From: Ramicandelaber brevisporus
Taxonomy: Eukaryota; Kickxellomycota; Ramicandelaberales; Ramicandelaberaceae
Assembly (NCBI GenBank): GCA_025201865.1
Contig: MU602905.1
Span: 11,254-27,718, forward strand
DNA length: 16,465 nucleotides
Direction of reading: 5' to 3'
A program made the position numbers and the translations under genes. The notes under the pieces were generated by a model. The model did not search any database, was not told the DNA's origin, and saw only the letters and a list, made by a program, of their open reading frames with translations. Each line of letters starts with the position of its first letter. Position 1 is the stretch's first letter. This document shows, piece by piece, positions 1 to 8,123 of the stretch.

Positions 1-283
1 CAAGGATCTCAGCATCGCTCTTGCCCTCAAGGACAGCATTGGCAATCTGAACGTACTTGGCCTCAGCCTGCTCCTTGGTAACACCCTTGTTGATCAGAGC
101 CTCCCAGGCATCGAACTTGGCCTTGCCAACCGGGTCGATCCATGGGCGAGAGCCGATAGTCTCACCCTTGGCAATCTTGAAGTTGGCGTAGATGGCCAGC
201 TGAACGTCGTTGCTTGGGTGGACACCCTTGTCCTTCCAGCTGGCAACTTCAGCAACAGCCTCGGCAAAAGTGGTAACAGCCAT
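1..283 (-). CDS. ACB1: Acyl-CoA-binding protein (ACBP), C-terminus beyond window
   Basis: Small cytosolic carrier that binds medium- and long-chain acyl-CoA esters and supplies them to lipid metabolism. The minus-strand frame starts at the ATG at 283-281 and stays open to the window edge, giving 94 residues of a family whose members are usually about 86-105 long, so only a few residues should be missing. The ACBP helix-2 signature reads AIYANFKIAKGE (30-41). K36 and K56 sit where the CoA-binding lysines are expected, and Y77 matches the conserved helix-4 tyrosine. A DPVGKAKFDAW block (50-60) and a KEQAEAKYV helix follow. Two usual aromatic positions are Phe here (F35 for Tyr, F57 for Trp), conservative changes seen within the family. 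No signal peptide is visible. The neighbour upstream is a same-strand F-box gene about 480 bp away, with no sign of a link. The identification is firm; the 3' end is unseen. Confidence 0.93.
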   Translation of the reverse strand, partial: MAVTTFAEAVAEVASWKDKGVHPSNDVQLAIYANFKIAKGETIGSRPWIDPVGKAKFDAWEALINKGVTKEQAEAKYVQIANAVLEGKSDAEIL

Positions 284-763
284 GATTGTTATTGATGGTA
301 GTATAAAGAGCTGATAGTTAGCTAACTGCGCGGTTGTGATGAAGAGTAAAGAAAAACAAAAACAAAAACAAGAAAGTGTGTAGTCAACTGAAGAGCAGAG
401 ATGAGCTTGCGTGTCGTGTCGTGTCGTGTCGTGTCGTGCTGTGCTGTGCTATGGTGCTACTGCGATCACGCATACCACAACGAAGCTTCAGGTGAAAAAA
501 AACATTTCACGCGAGCGAATCAAATTACAGGAGGCACTTGGAAATCATACGATGTCCGTCATTGGCCAGCTTTACCGAAAGGTTCCAGCTAATTCTAGAA
601 TGCATCTGACTGCCGCAGCCACTGCAAATGGACTTGCTAAATTTGGAATAACACACAAAGTTAACTCAACTAAACGGACAAAATAATGAAAAAGAACAGT
701 AAATGAAATTAGAGGAAACTCAAAGTTAGAAACAAATTGCTGTTGTTGTTGTTATTGTTGTTA
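284..763. other. Intergenic: ACBP upstream region and F-box gene 3' flank
   Basis: No convincing gene is seen in this 480-bp gap. The part next to the ACBP start holds an A/C-rich leader-like run (about 351-375, pyrimidine-rich on the minus strand), a perfect 12-bp palindrome AGTTAGCTAACT (316-327), and a pentanucleotide repeat (411-450). The open frames starting at 401 and 411 are products of that repeat and have no protein-like composition. The right side (about 660-763) is AT-rich and should contain the 3' untranslated region of the minus-strand F-box gene. No clear AATAAA on the minus strand was found there. Confidence 0.6.
411..450. repeat. Pentanucleotide microsatellite (GTGTC)5(GTGCT)3
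   Basis: Eight consecutive 5-bp units: five perfect GTGTC units (411-435), then three GTGCT units (436-450). The switch of one base within the unit suggests that a variant unit arose and was then expanded by slippage. It lies about 130 bp upstream of the ACBP start codon. Confidence 0.95.
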
Positions 764-2590
764 TCACCATTGCTGTTGATTTGGCTGCTGCATTTGCGCT
801 CTCGCATTTTGCCTTTCTAATTCATTTTCCCATCGACTTATCGATCTCGCGATCATCACCGTTGCCATATTTGGGCGACGTATGCCCACTATAACCTCTT
901 TCGCCTTGGGAAGAATATACTTGATAACATTCGCAGCGTTCGTTTCAACTTTGTGGTCTTTACTCCTAACGCGATCCAGCACCAAAGTCTCAATAAGTGG
1001 CATCAATTGCACTTGGTGTTGGTCACGTGAACAGTTGCTGGCATGAATCGTTTGATTGATAACATGACCGATCGGGACTCTACTATTCAAGTCCAGACGC
1101 AGCTTGCGGACGCGGTGCAGTGACATCAAGGCTATAGCGAGTTCATTGGACCAGGCTTTGTTGAGGGAGATAGTGAACTCATGCAAGTGTGGACCGATTC
1201 GCGACGTGAAGTAATGGCTTGGGAGGATATCGGGCGATACTGCCAAACGGATCAACTTGAGAATACGCAACAGCGGCCAGGCGGAGGAAAACACCAAACG
1301 AGATACCTCGCTGTTGAGTACTAGAGTGGCCGCAAGGTTTCTATCACTCTTGAATAGAATGAGAATCTCAAGACAAGGACGCAGCTGAGCCAAGCTGCGC
1401 ATCGCCTTGTGGTCGTTGACAACTTGACCATCCAAACACAGCTCACGAAGGGTACACTGCGCGCTTGAGAAAGTTGGAACAGCCGACGACTGCGGCCCAA
1501 GCCATGCGAAATATGCAGCATCGCGGTCGTTATTGTCTGGATCCGGTGCCTTGGTGACATCGCCCAAGAGCTCAGCATAAAACAGAGTGTGGCCAGGTTG
1601 ATTGTGTTCCAGTGATGCGATGCGAGGATGATCGTATGCAACCAATTTGTTCTTGCCACAAAACTTGCGAATTGCTGTCATATCCTCCAAATTGGCTGGA
1701 TAGTCAATGCTAAACTTGACCTCTTTGTTTATGATAGTAAGTGCATCCAAAAATTTGGCAACAAAGCTACGGTTCAAACGGTGATATGGTTCAATGAAGT
1801 CAGCATCGTCAATCCCATAATAAAAAGCTGTCTCAACGTAAAGATAAGAGGTTTTGAACGTTAGTGACAATGATCTGAGGGTTGAAATCGAATTGACAAA
1901 CGCTGCGGTTGTTGATACTGCAGTCTCTGGAGGTTCGCGTTCTCTTCGATAAGTATTAATGCTATTACCAATTGTATGATTGGCCAACAGTGATACAAAC
2001 ACCAAACTCAAATGTTGTACTTGAATATTGCTGTACTTGTTCTTGTTGATGAAAGGCTCTGTGAACTTTATGAAATTGCTAGTTGGATCATTTTCTGACA
2101 CGAACAATTCCAAACGGTGCAGACGCTCGACTTTAGGCATTAATAGCTGCAAAAGGTCAACAACTTGGCAATCTTGGAAAGGAAATGGATTCGTACTGAG
2201 CCACATAGTCTCAGCGTTTTTCGTAAAATACTCAAACTGCTGCTTGGTAAACGTGAAGATATATGGAGATATATATTCAATGTCACGGATCATGGAATCT
2301 GAAAAATATGATTGTTGTTTCTTGGAGTTATTGAGGCTCATCCATGGACGCTGGAGAATACAGATGTGTCGGTAGAGGCGACGGATGGTGGCTTCACAAA
2401 GTCGCTTGGAGACTAAGCACAGGCTGGCTTTGTCCTTGGTGCAGAGAAGCTTTGCAATTTCTTCAAAAAGCTCATTGGGCAGATGTGAAAATGTGATTGA
2501 TTCATGGCTGCGTGTGATGGCGTGACGAGAGGAACTGTTCGCTGAAGTGGATCGGCTCGACCGATTCTTACGGTCAGCAGAGGTGTTCAT
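764..2590 (-). CDS. F-box protein, probable SCF substrate receptor
   Basis: A 608-residue protein from the ATG at 2590-2588 to a TGA at 766-764. After a Ser/Arg-rich N-terminus there is an F-box at about residues 32-78, with the core LPNELFEEI (37-45), then CLVSKRL and a basic RRLYRHI end. By family knowledge the F-box binds Skp1 and joins the protein to a Cullin-RING (SCF) ubiquitin ligase. The remaining ~530 residues contain repeated leucine-rich stretches (RSLSLTF, LRELCLDG, LEILILFK, LRILKLIRL, VRKLRLDL, IETLVLDR), which look like divergent leucine-rich repeats forming the substrate-binding part. The target is unknown. The C-terminus is Gln-rich. The frame remains open 144 bp further upstream through a poly-Ser run encoded by a GAA/TTC repeat, but only to a TTG, so that extension is not included. 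No intron is apparent. F-box/LRR-type identity is good; no specific orthologue is claimed. Confidence 0.82.
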   Translation of the reverse strand: MNTSADRKNRSSRSTSANSSSRHAITRSHESITFSHLPNELFEEIAKLLCTKDKASLCLVSKRLCEATIRRLYRHICILQRPWMSLNNSKKQQSYFSDSMIRDIEYISPYIFTFTKQQFEYFTKNAETMWLSTNPFPFQDCQVVDLLQLLMPKVERLHRLELFVSENDPTSNFIKFTEPFINKNKYSNIQVQHLSLVFVSLLANHTIGNSINTYRREREPPETAVSTTAAFVNSISTLRSLSLTFKTSYLYVETAFYYGIDDADFIEPYHRLNRSFVAKFLDALTIINKEVKFSIDYPANLEDMTAIRKFCGKNKLVAYDHPRIASLEHNQPGHTLFYAELLGDVTKAPDPDNNDRDAAYFAWLGPQSSAVPTFSSAQCTLRELCLDGQVVNDHKAMRSLAQLRPCLEILILFKSDRNLAATLVLNSEVSRLVFSSAWPLLRILKLIRLAVSPDILPSHYFTSRIGPHLHEFTISLNKAWSNELAIALMSLHRVRKLRLDLNSRVPIGHVINQTIHASNCSRDQHQVQLMPLIETLVLDRVRSKDHKVETNAANVIKYILPKAKEVIVGIRRPNMATVMIARSISRWENELERQNARAQMQQPNQQQW

Positions 2591-2670
2591 GTATATCGAG
2601 ATAGCAATGTTGCACAAGGAAAAAAATGAAAGGGGAACAGGGGATGTTGTTGGTGCTGGCGTTAGTGTTG

Positions 2671-2707
2671 GAGAAGAAGAAGAGGAAGAAGAAGAAGAGG
2701 AAGAAGG
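2671..2707. repeat. GAA/GAG purine tract
   Basis: Thirty-seven bases of GAA triplets interrupted by GAG units, strictly purine on the plus strand. It lies about 80 bp upstream of the chosen F-box start codon. On the minus strand it would read as poly-Ser if translated from an upstream TTG. Confidence 0.9.
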
Positions 2708-2860
2708 TAAGTAAAGAGAAGGCGAGTCAACCAAGAGGAGGTGAGGGGAGGAGACAGACCTTCATCCAAAGAAGCATGTACCGACAACCCTCGCATTAAA
2801 TAGGATGCAGAAAATAGCGTACAATGGAAGAGAGAAACAAAGAACCATGGATAGGAACAG

Positions 2861-2977
2861 CACACGTGTTTGTGTGCGCGTGTGCATGTACATGTGGGTG
2901 GATGTGCATATGTGTGCGCGTGTGCATATGTGTGTGTGTGTGTCTTTGTGTGCGTGTGCGCATGTGCATGTGCATGG
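2861..2977. repeat. Imperfect GT/GC alternating purine-pyrimidine tract
   Basis: About 117 bp dominated by TG, CG and CA dinucleotides, with TGTGCGCGTGTGCATATG-type units recurring at about 2874, 2911 and 2950. It lies in the middle of a divergent promoter region. Such tracts are the classic sequence type able to adopt left-handed Z-DNA under supercoiling; that property is inferred from composition. Confidence 0.9.
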
Positions 2978-3337
2978 GCTGATGTTGTGTCGGTCGCATT
3001 AAGTCGCATTGTATAATGAAGAAATACCATGACATACAATGACATGGTACGATAGTGACCTGGCAGCTAATTAGCTAGTTGGCTCGAACCAAGTCATCTT
3101 CATTCAGGTACCTTCCAGCTGGTAGAAAGAAAAGTGTGTTTTAAAGTGTGTTTCAATGATTATGTATATTTAGTTAGAGTCCAAGTATCAACGTGCTTTA
3201 AATGAGATTCCATCATCGTCTCTTTCGACATCCTTTTTGGCGGTAGTTGTTTGCTTGCTTGTCTGCTGCTCGTTACTCACATTGTGGTCACATCAGCTGC
3301 CGGTTACCAATACTCCAAATTTTTTCTAATAATCGAA

Positions 3338-5701
3338 ATGATCTCCGAACAGTTTGTTCAAGCTGCTGCCAGCACTACCAGTCAGTATGCTGCTGCTGAT
3401 CTCCTAGATACCTCTCTCGACACGTCAATTGCTCCCGTTCTTCAGATTGCTTCGAGCGAGTCTGCAGATGACTCTAATCTCAAAGAAGCCGCGTCCGTTT
3501 TCAAGGCCGTTGCCGATCTCTGTCGCTTGGGTGACGAGCCGCGTTCCAAACTAACCGAGTCCAGCTTCATTCCTGCGCTATGCTCGATGCTGGACCGAGT
3601 CAGTCGCTTTGAAGACAACACTTTTGAGGACAGCGTGTTTACCCAGCTGCGATATCAGACTCTGCGCGCTCTTGCAAACACCGTGATTGATAGCGATGCT
3701 AACCGCAGTCTCTTTATAGAACACGAGTCAGATGTTGCCGAATCGCTTAGCAGTATTGCGCGACTCATTACTGAGAGCGGTGTGCCAGATGTTCATCTAC
3801 TGGCGTATGTTTGTGGCGCAGTCTTCAATCTTACAAATGGACACGAGGTTGCGCTGAAAAAGATGTGCGAGACTGACTTTGCAACGCATATTCTGGCTGC
3901 CATTGGCGTGATTCAGAGACAGGACAAGGTGTTCTTTAAGGCGAATGGACAAATGGCACCGACGGCAGTTCACTTGGCATCGCGCTGTTTGTTTGCAATG
4001 ACGACTGGATCAGAGGAGGTTGTGAAGAAGATTGCACTTGATAGAGGCGGTTTGCTCATTGCGCACTTATTGACTAGTCAAGTTAGGTTCTTGACGAGCA
4101 CGATTCATTTGCCAGGTGATGATGTCGTCGATGAAGAATTGAGAGACGCGCGATGCGACATTGCAGATGAGTTGCTGGGAGTGTTTGAGAAAATCACCAA
4201 GCAGAGCGATGTTGCATGCGAGCAGTTGGTTACAGCAAACTTATTCAAGCCATTGGCAGAGCTGATGATGAAGGCAGCTGATGATCCAAACTCGCTTGAT
4301 TATAGACTGGATGATCTCCTTGAGGAAGATCCCGGCCGCAGCGGTGATGAGCAGCGTGTACTTGTAGAGACTTTATCGCGCATTCTTATTCACATTGCTG
4401 GCTCTGGCAACAATCCATCAAATCTGATCAAATATCCTCAGATTCTTCCGCTGCTTCTCGGCATGGCTCAGCGTGCCAACGACATCCCGAGTGCTCCTCA
4501 GCGACTCTCCATTTCCGCAGCCGATTCAAAGCGCACTGTCGAATACACTCCGCTGCATGGTCGCAAACCTGGTCCAACCGCTCACATTTTGCCGCTCAAT
4601 CATCACATTGGCCGCGTTGGCACATTTGGCATTGCCCAGCTAGCCTGCTCAGAATCAGCTTCTCTCGCGCTCTGTGATAACTCTGAAGTTGTTAAAGCAA
4701 TGTGCACCGTACTGGCTAATTCACAAGATGGTACGTGCAGATATAACGCCAGTGGATTCTTCCGTAATCTGTCGATTCCTGCAGCAAACAAACGCATTCT
4801 ATCCGATGAGTATGACTTGCTGGCTGTTTTGGCAATGCATTTGAGCGTCAAGTTTACACCGTTAGTGGAAAGTGTAGTAGCTGGAATAAAGCACTTGACA
4901 AGTTCTCAACAACAGCAGCAGCAGCAGCAACAGCAGTCGAAGCAACGTGTATTGGACGAGAAGGATATTTCTCCATTCAAACAACTGTTCTTTGCTAAGG
5001 TGCCATCGTCCATCTCGGTATCACCATCATCTACAGAAGCCAGTAGCGATATTCAACCCTTGACCACGCCAATCGAGTTATTACTGCAAGTCATCAAAGA
5101 GTTTGACGAAGTTGTTGGTGTTCGATGCGAAGCTGTGCGTGTCATTTGCAATGTGGCTCGTTTCACTGTTGCTGCCGCCTCCAATATCGATGGTACCAAA
5201 GAAGTGCTTGAAAATGTAAAGTCGACGTATGCTGTCAAGTTCATTGAGCCATTGTATTCGATGCTCGTCCAGGATGGCGAGAAGCATCCTGTACTTGGCC
5301 ATGATGCAATTCTGGGACTGTCCATTTACTTGGAGGATTCTGCTGTGGCAACTGAGCTGTGGCGATTGGCTCTCGTCTCAAAGAACAATGAAGATGCTAC
5401 TGCAACTACAACTACTGCAACTACCACCTCTACTACCGAGATTGATCCAAAGCTGGCAAATATCTTAACTCGACTGATGGAGATTCCAAAGGTGTTCCAG
5501 GCCACCAGCGTTGCGTTCTTGGGTAATGCACTTGCCTTTTCCCTGCTGCTGTCCTCGTCTGTTCCTGACTCAGGCAAACATGCACTCTGTGAATGCTTCA
5601 AGTCTATCACAATCTTCCAGGATGGCACTGTTATCGAACCTGCACTCCCTGAAATGCTGGAGGCTAACCGTCTCGCCATTATCAGCTTTACTCAATCGTG
5701 A
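3338..5701 (+). CDS. Armadillo-repeat protein of the SmgGDS/RAP1GDS1 type
   Basis: A 787-residue protein from the ATG at 3338 to a TGA at 5699-5701. It consists mainly of helical armadillo-like repeats: for example LRYQTLRALANTV (from residue 104), LLAYVCGAVFNLTN (154-167), HLASRCLFAMTTG (about 212), GTFGIAQLACSES (428-440), ASGFFRNLSIPAANKRIL (471-488) and RCEAVRVICNVARF (596-609). The RNLSIPAANK block closely resembles the matching repeat of vertebrate SmgGDS, and spacing in this region agrees. SmgGDS-type proteins bind small GTPases of the Rho/Rap class with C-terminal prenylation signals, and act as chaperones or exchange factors. Yeast Bem4 is described as a distant relative. Two low-complexity insertions sit in loops: a glutamine run (about 524-533) and a Thr/Ala run (about 687-700). 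The frame extends upstream only to a TTG, so the ATG is preferred. ARM fold is nearly certain; subfamily is probable. Confidence 0.75.
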   Translation: MISEQFVQAAASTTSQYAAADLLDTSLDTSIAPVLQIASSESADDSNLKEAASVFKAVADLCRLGDEPRSKLTESSFIPALCSMLDRVSRFEDNTFEDSVFTQLRYQTLRALANTVIDSDANRSLFIEHESDVAESLSSIARLITESGVPDVHLLAYVCGAVFNLTNGHEVALKKMCETDFATHILAAIGVIQRQDKVFFKANGQMAPTAVHLASRCLFAMTTGSEEVVKKIALDRGGLLIAHLLTSQVRFLTSTIHLPGDDVVDEELRDARCDIADELLGVFEKITKQSDVACEQLVTANLFKPLAELMMKAADDPNSLDYRLDDLLEEDPGRSGDEQRVLVETLSRILIHIAGSGNNPSNLIKYPQILPLLLGMAQRANDIPSAPQRLSISAADSKRTVEYTPLHGRKPGPTAHILPLNHHIGRVGTFGIAQLACSESASLALCDNSEVVKAMCTVLANSQDGTCRYNASGFFRNLSIPAANKRILSDEYDLLAVLAMHLSVKFTPLVESVVAGIKHLTSSQQQQQQQQQQSKQRVLDEKDISPFKQLFFAKVPSSISVSPSSTEASSDIQPLTTPIELLLQVIKEFDEVVGVRCEAVRVICNVARFTVAAASNIDGTKEVLENVKSTYAVKFIEPLYSMLVQDGEKHPVLGHDAILGLSIYLEDSAVATELWRLALVSKNNEDATATTTTATTTSTTEIDPKLANILTRLMEIPKVFQATSVAFLGNALAFSLLLSSSVPDSGKHALCECFKSITIFQDGTVIEPALPEMLEANRLAIISFTQS

Positions 5702-5740
5702 GTCTCGTTTAACTTTCTATATCTTTTTGATTCAATTTAG

Positions 5741-5746
5741 TTTAAT
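5741..5746 (-). terminator. Possible poly(A) signal of the B55 gene (ATTAAA)
   Basis: The minus strand reads ATTAAA about 72 bases past the B55 stop codon, inside the 116-bp gap between two converging genes. It is a common variant of the AATAAA signal. The region is AT-rich, so chance occurrence is possible. Confidence 0.35.
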
Positions 5747-5796
5747 AGTTTGTTAGAGTTCATTAATAGAGTAAAGAGGAGAAGGAAGAAGGAAGA

Positions 5797-5802
5797 AATA
5801 AA
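5797..5802 (+). terminator. Possible poly(A) signal of the SmgGDS-like gene (AATAAA)
   Basis: A perfect AATAAA lies 96 bases after the SmgGDS-like stop codon and about 16 bases before the end of the opposing B55 coding region. If used, the transcript would probably extend into the B55 3' coding end, so the two convergent mRNAs would overlap. Confidence 0.4.
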
Positions 5803-5817
5803 GTTAAGAACAATCTA

Positions 5818-7944
5818 TTACTTAGTAAAGGTGAATAAATTAGTATTGGCTGCAACTGCAATAATGTCTTCGCGTGGGTGATACGATGCATGTAGAATCT
5901 TGCGCTTGAAATCCATCATGTTCACATTGACTTCTCCAAATAGCCCGCTGTCTGGCCAGCCTTCACTGCCAAAGTTAGCCTCGTCGTTTTCGCTGGATGG
6001 ATCTGGTGCACCCAAAAAGAATCCACCATTGTTGCTGTTGATGCTGGCAGTGCTGCTTGCCCGAGATAGCGAGCGTGCCATCTTCGACTGCAAGGTGTGC
6101 TGCTTGGTGCGATTTGATGATGGCTTCGCTTTCACCACTGCACTTGAAGTGCGCCTCGATCTAAACACATTTCTATCAGCATGCAAAAGTACATCCTCTC
6201 CACTGCCATCACTGTTAATATCGTACAGTGCCAGATAATTATTGTAAGTGCCCGTCATTATACTCAGTCCACTCTCATTAGCATTTCCATGGCCAAAGAA
6301 GCACTCAAACTTGTCAAACATGTCATCGTTGTCGTATAAATCGCACATTTTCGATCGTATGTAATCATGCACCACTATAGTTTTGAGTGGCTGTGCGGGC
6401 ATTGCCAAATCCCATAGTCTCAATGACATGTAATCACGAGTTAGTATCAAGCGCTCGTGGCCTGGAAATGGACAGAATTTGGCATCTGAGATGGAGGCTA
6501 CAATCTCGCTAAAGAAGTTTGTGGCTGGCAATACTCCAGATGTTACCGAGGAATGATTAAGTGTGCGCATATTATAATTGTTAGTCTGCCTCGATTTGAT
6601 ATACCTCGTTCTAGAATCTAGCACCATTGACGAACCCAGAGATGGTGCATTTGATTGATCAGCCAATGTACTACAATAGGAGCCATCTCTCAGATCACAT
6701 ACTCTAATAGTACCCTTTGAGCTTCCAAACATCATTAAATTACATTGGCCGGGATGAAACTCTGCAGTTGTAATGACCTCCTTCAAGTCTTTCATTTCAT
6801 CTGGCTTCAAATCAAACATTGTAAAGCTCTGCACATTGCTTCTTAGATTCCACAAGTTTACGCGCAAGTCATCTGCAGATAGGAATATCTCCTGGTCAGC
6901 GTTTATGGACAGCGAGTTGATGGTGTAGTGATGAGCACTGGGGAATTTGCGCTTTTCCTGAGCTGACATTATTGGCTCGGTTGTGACCAATTGCGGAAAG
7001 CGGAGAGTGTCGATGCTATTGCTGTTGGTGGATCTGAAAGAGTTGACAAAGGCATTTGTAGGGGAGAACGGGTTTAAACCGTAGGTTGCGGCCATTGAGC
7101 TGCCAAATGCATTCTGTTGCTGTCGCTGTTGCTGAGCTGAGCCCTGAGCATTGTTACTGACTACCAGCTGAATGGACTTTTCCCACACCTTCCATAGCTT
7201 GATTGTCTTGTCATTCGTGGTTAGCATTAAATGCTGCTGTCCACCACTTCCACTTCCACTTCCACTTCCAGATAGTGATGGTGAGCCAGCATATCTCTGT
7301 GGCAACCATTTGATCTTATTAATGTGCTCTTCAATATCAGTTGAATACAGTATGTCAAACTCTGGGCTATGTGATTGAAACTCTGCCAAAAACTTGTATT
7401 CACATTGAGTGGATGTTCCATTATAGTTGTCTCTTGCACGTTGATCCATACTCTCATCGTATCCATGGCCACTGTCTATGCTGCTATTACGATTGTTACT
7501 ACTGCTACTGTTACTGTTACTGCTATTGCTACTATCGCCAACAGATGGTTTTGAAGACGATCGAACTCGTTCAAATAGTACAACTCTTCCGCCGTAGTCA
7601 CCAGTTGCCAAAAAGTCACCAGTGTCGTTAAACTCAACTGTTGAAATTACATCTGCACTGTTACTGTTGCTAATGGCCGATGTGATCGATGCAAGCGAGG
7701 ATGGAGATTGCCCGTACAAAAGAGGAGAGTCATCCTTATCGCCAAAGCATTGTGCAAACTTCCAGACATGCTTGCGAGTAATGGAGTTTGTGCCGAGAAT
7801 TGGGCTGCCGCTACTACTGCGAATGCCGATGGCTGAGATGTAATCGGATTGGTTGCTGTTGCTGTTGTTGCTGCTGTTGTTGCTGCTGCTGTTGCTGTTG
7901 TGGTTTGGAGACACAGACATTGAGCTGGCTTCTCGTTGGCTCAT
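5818..7944 (-). CDS. CDC55: Protein phosphatase 2A regulatory subunit B (B55/PR55)
   Basis: A 708-residue WD40 propeller subunit that targets the PP2A A/C core to substrates in mitosis and signalling. The diagnostic B55 blocks occur in the usual order: WKFAQCFGD (61-69), ISTVEFNDTGDFLATGDYGGRV (100-121), EFQSHSPEFDILYSTDIEEHINKIKWL (188-214), TNDKTIKLWKVWEK (243-256), SAHHYTINSLSINADQEIFLSADDLRVNLWNL, TAEFHPGQCNLMMFGSSKGTIRVCDLRD, DYMSLRLWDL (504-513), PLKTIVVHDYIRSKMCDLY and a final MDFKRKILHASYHPREDIIAVA strand. Family members are usually about 450-530 residues. The extra length is low-complexity: Ser/Asn runs at 14-33 and 129-177, Gly/Ser repeats at 224-235, a 260-325 linker, and 596-676 before the last blade. 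The start is the first in-frame ATG, at 7944. The gene converges on the SmgGDS-like gene. Confidence 0.96.
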   Translation of the reverse strand: MSQREASSMSVSPNHNSNSSSNNSSNNSNSNQSDYISAIGIRSSSGSPILGTNSITRKHVWKFAQCFGDKDDSPLLYGQSPSSLASITSAISNSNSADVISTVEFNDTGDFLATGDYGGRVVLFERVRSSSKPSVGDSSNSSNSNSSSSNNRNSSIDSGHGYDESMDQRARDNYNGTSTQCEYKFLAEFQSHSPEFDILYSTDIEEHINKIKWLPQRYAGSPSLSGSGSGSGSGGQQHLMLTTNDKTIKLWKVWEKSIQLVVSNNAQGSAQQQRQQQNAFGSSMAATYGLNPFSPTNAFVNSFRSTNSNSIDTLRFPQLVTTEPIMSAQEKRKFPSAHHYTINSLSINADQEIFLSADDLRVNLWNLRSNVQSFTMFDLKPDEMKDLKEVITTAEFHPGQCNLMMFGSSKGTIRVCDLRDGSYCSTLADQSNAPSLGSSMVLDSRTRYIKSRQTNNYNMRTLNHSSVTSGVLPATNFFSEIVASISDAKFCPFPGHERLILTRDYMSLRLWDLAMPAQPLKTIVVHDYIRSKMCDLYDNDDMFDKFECFFGHGNANESGLSIMTGTYNNYLALYDINSDGSGEDVLLHADRNVFRSRRTSSAVVKAKPSSNRTKQHTLQSKMARSLSRASSTASINSNNGGFFLGAPDPSSENDEANFGSEGWPDSGLFGEVNVNMMDFKRKILHASYHPREDIIAVAANTNLFTFTK

Positions 7945-8123
7945 CTCCAGTTGCTAGAATAAAGAAAGAAATTAAAGCAAGGTCACAAACCAAATAAACA
8001 ACAGAGTTGCAATCTGTTTCTGAAGAGGAAGAACAATAAAATAAAAAAGTGTATATGAGTAGTGGAAGTAGATGTAGATGAGGGTCTGTTCGCTGTTGAA
8101 TTGACTAGCGTTTGCGTTTGAGT

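Larger units (their letters stand above)
2591..3337. other. Divergent intergenic region (F-box gene / SmgGDS-like gene)
   Basis: This 747-bp region lies between two divergently transcribed genes and should contain both promoters. It holds a GAA/GAG-rich tract (2671-2707), a long alternating purine-pyrimidine GT/GC tract (2861-2977) and a perfect 12-bp palindrome AGCTAATTAGCT (3065-3076). A pyrimidine-rich stretch lies near 3215-3240. No TATA box stands out. The His/Thr-rich open frames on the minus strand here come from the CA/GT repeat and are not counted as genes. Confidence 0.6.

Noticed and set aside
2591-2734. 48-residue N-terminal extension of the F-box protein, including an 11-Ser run
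   Set aside because: The frame is open but begins at TTG, not ATG, and the Ser run is just the GAA/TTC microsatellite. The ATG at 2590 precedes the F-box properly.
2662-3045. 127-residue minus-strand frame rich in His/Ala/Thr
   Set aside because: It is the translation of the GT/CA repeat tract; its composition is set by the repeat and it has no domain.
3065-3100. tRNA-like promoter words (TTAGCTAGTTGG and GGTTCGAGCC on opposite strands)
   Set aside because: The A-box-like and B-box-like words are on different strands, and no cloverleaf can be drawn around either.
3251-3337. Hydrophobic leader (LACLLLVTHIVV...) before the SmgGDS-like protein, resembling a signal peptide
   Set aside because: It would start at TTG. 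SmgGDS-type proteins are cytosolic, and an ATG follows at 3338.
7788-7997. Plus-strand frame with a run of 16 cysteines
   Set aside because: It is the CAG/CTG repeat of the B55 N-terminus read antisense as TGC/TGT codons; not a cysteine-rich peptide.
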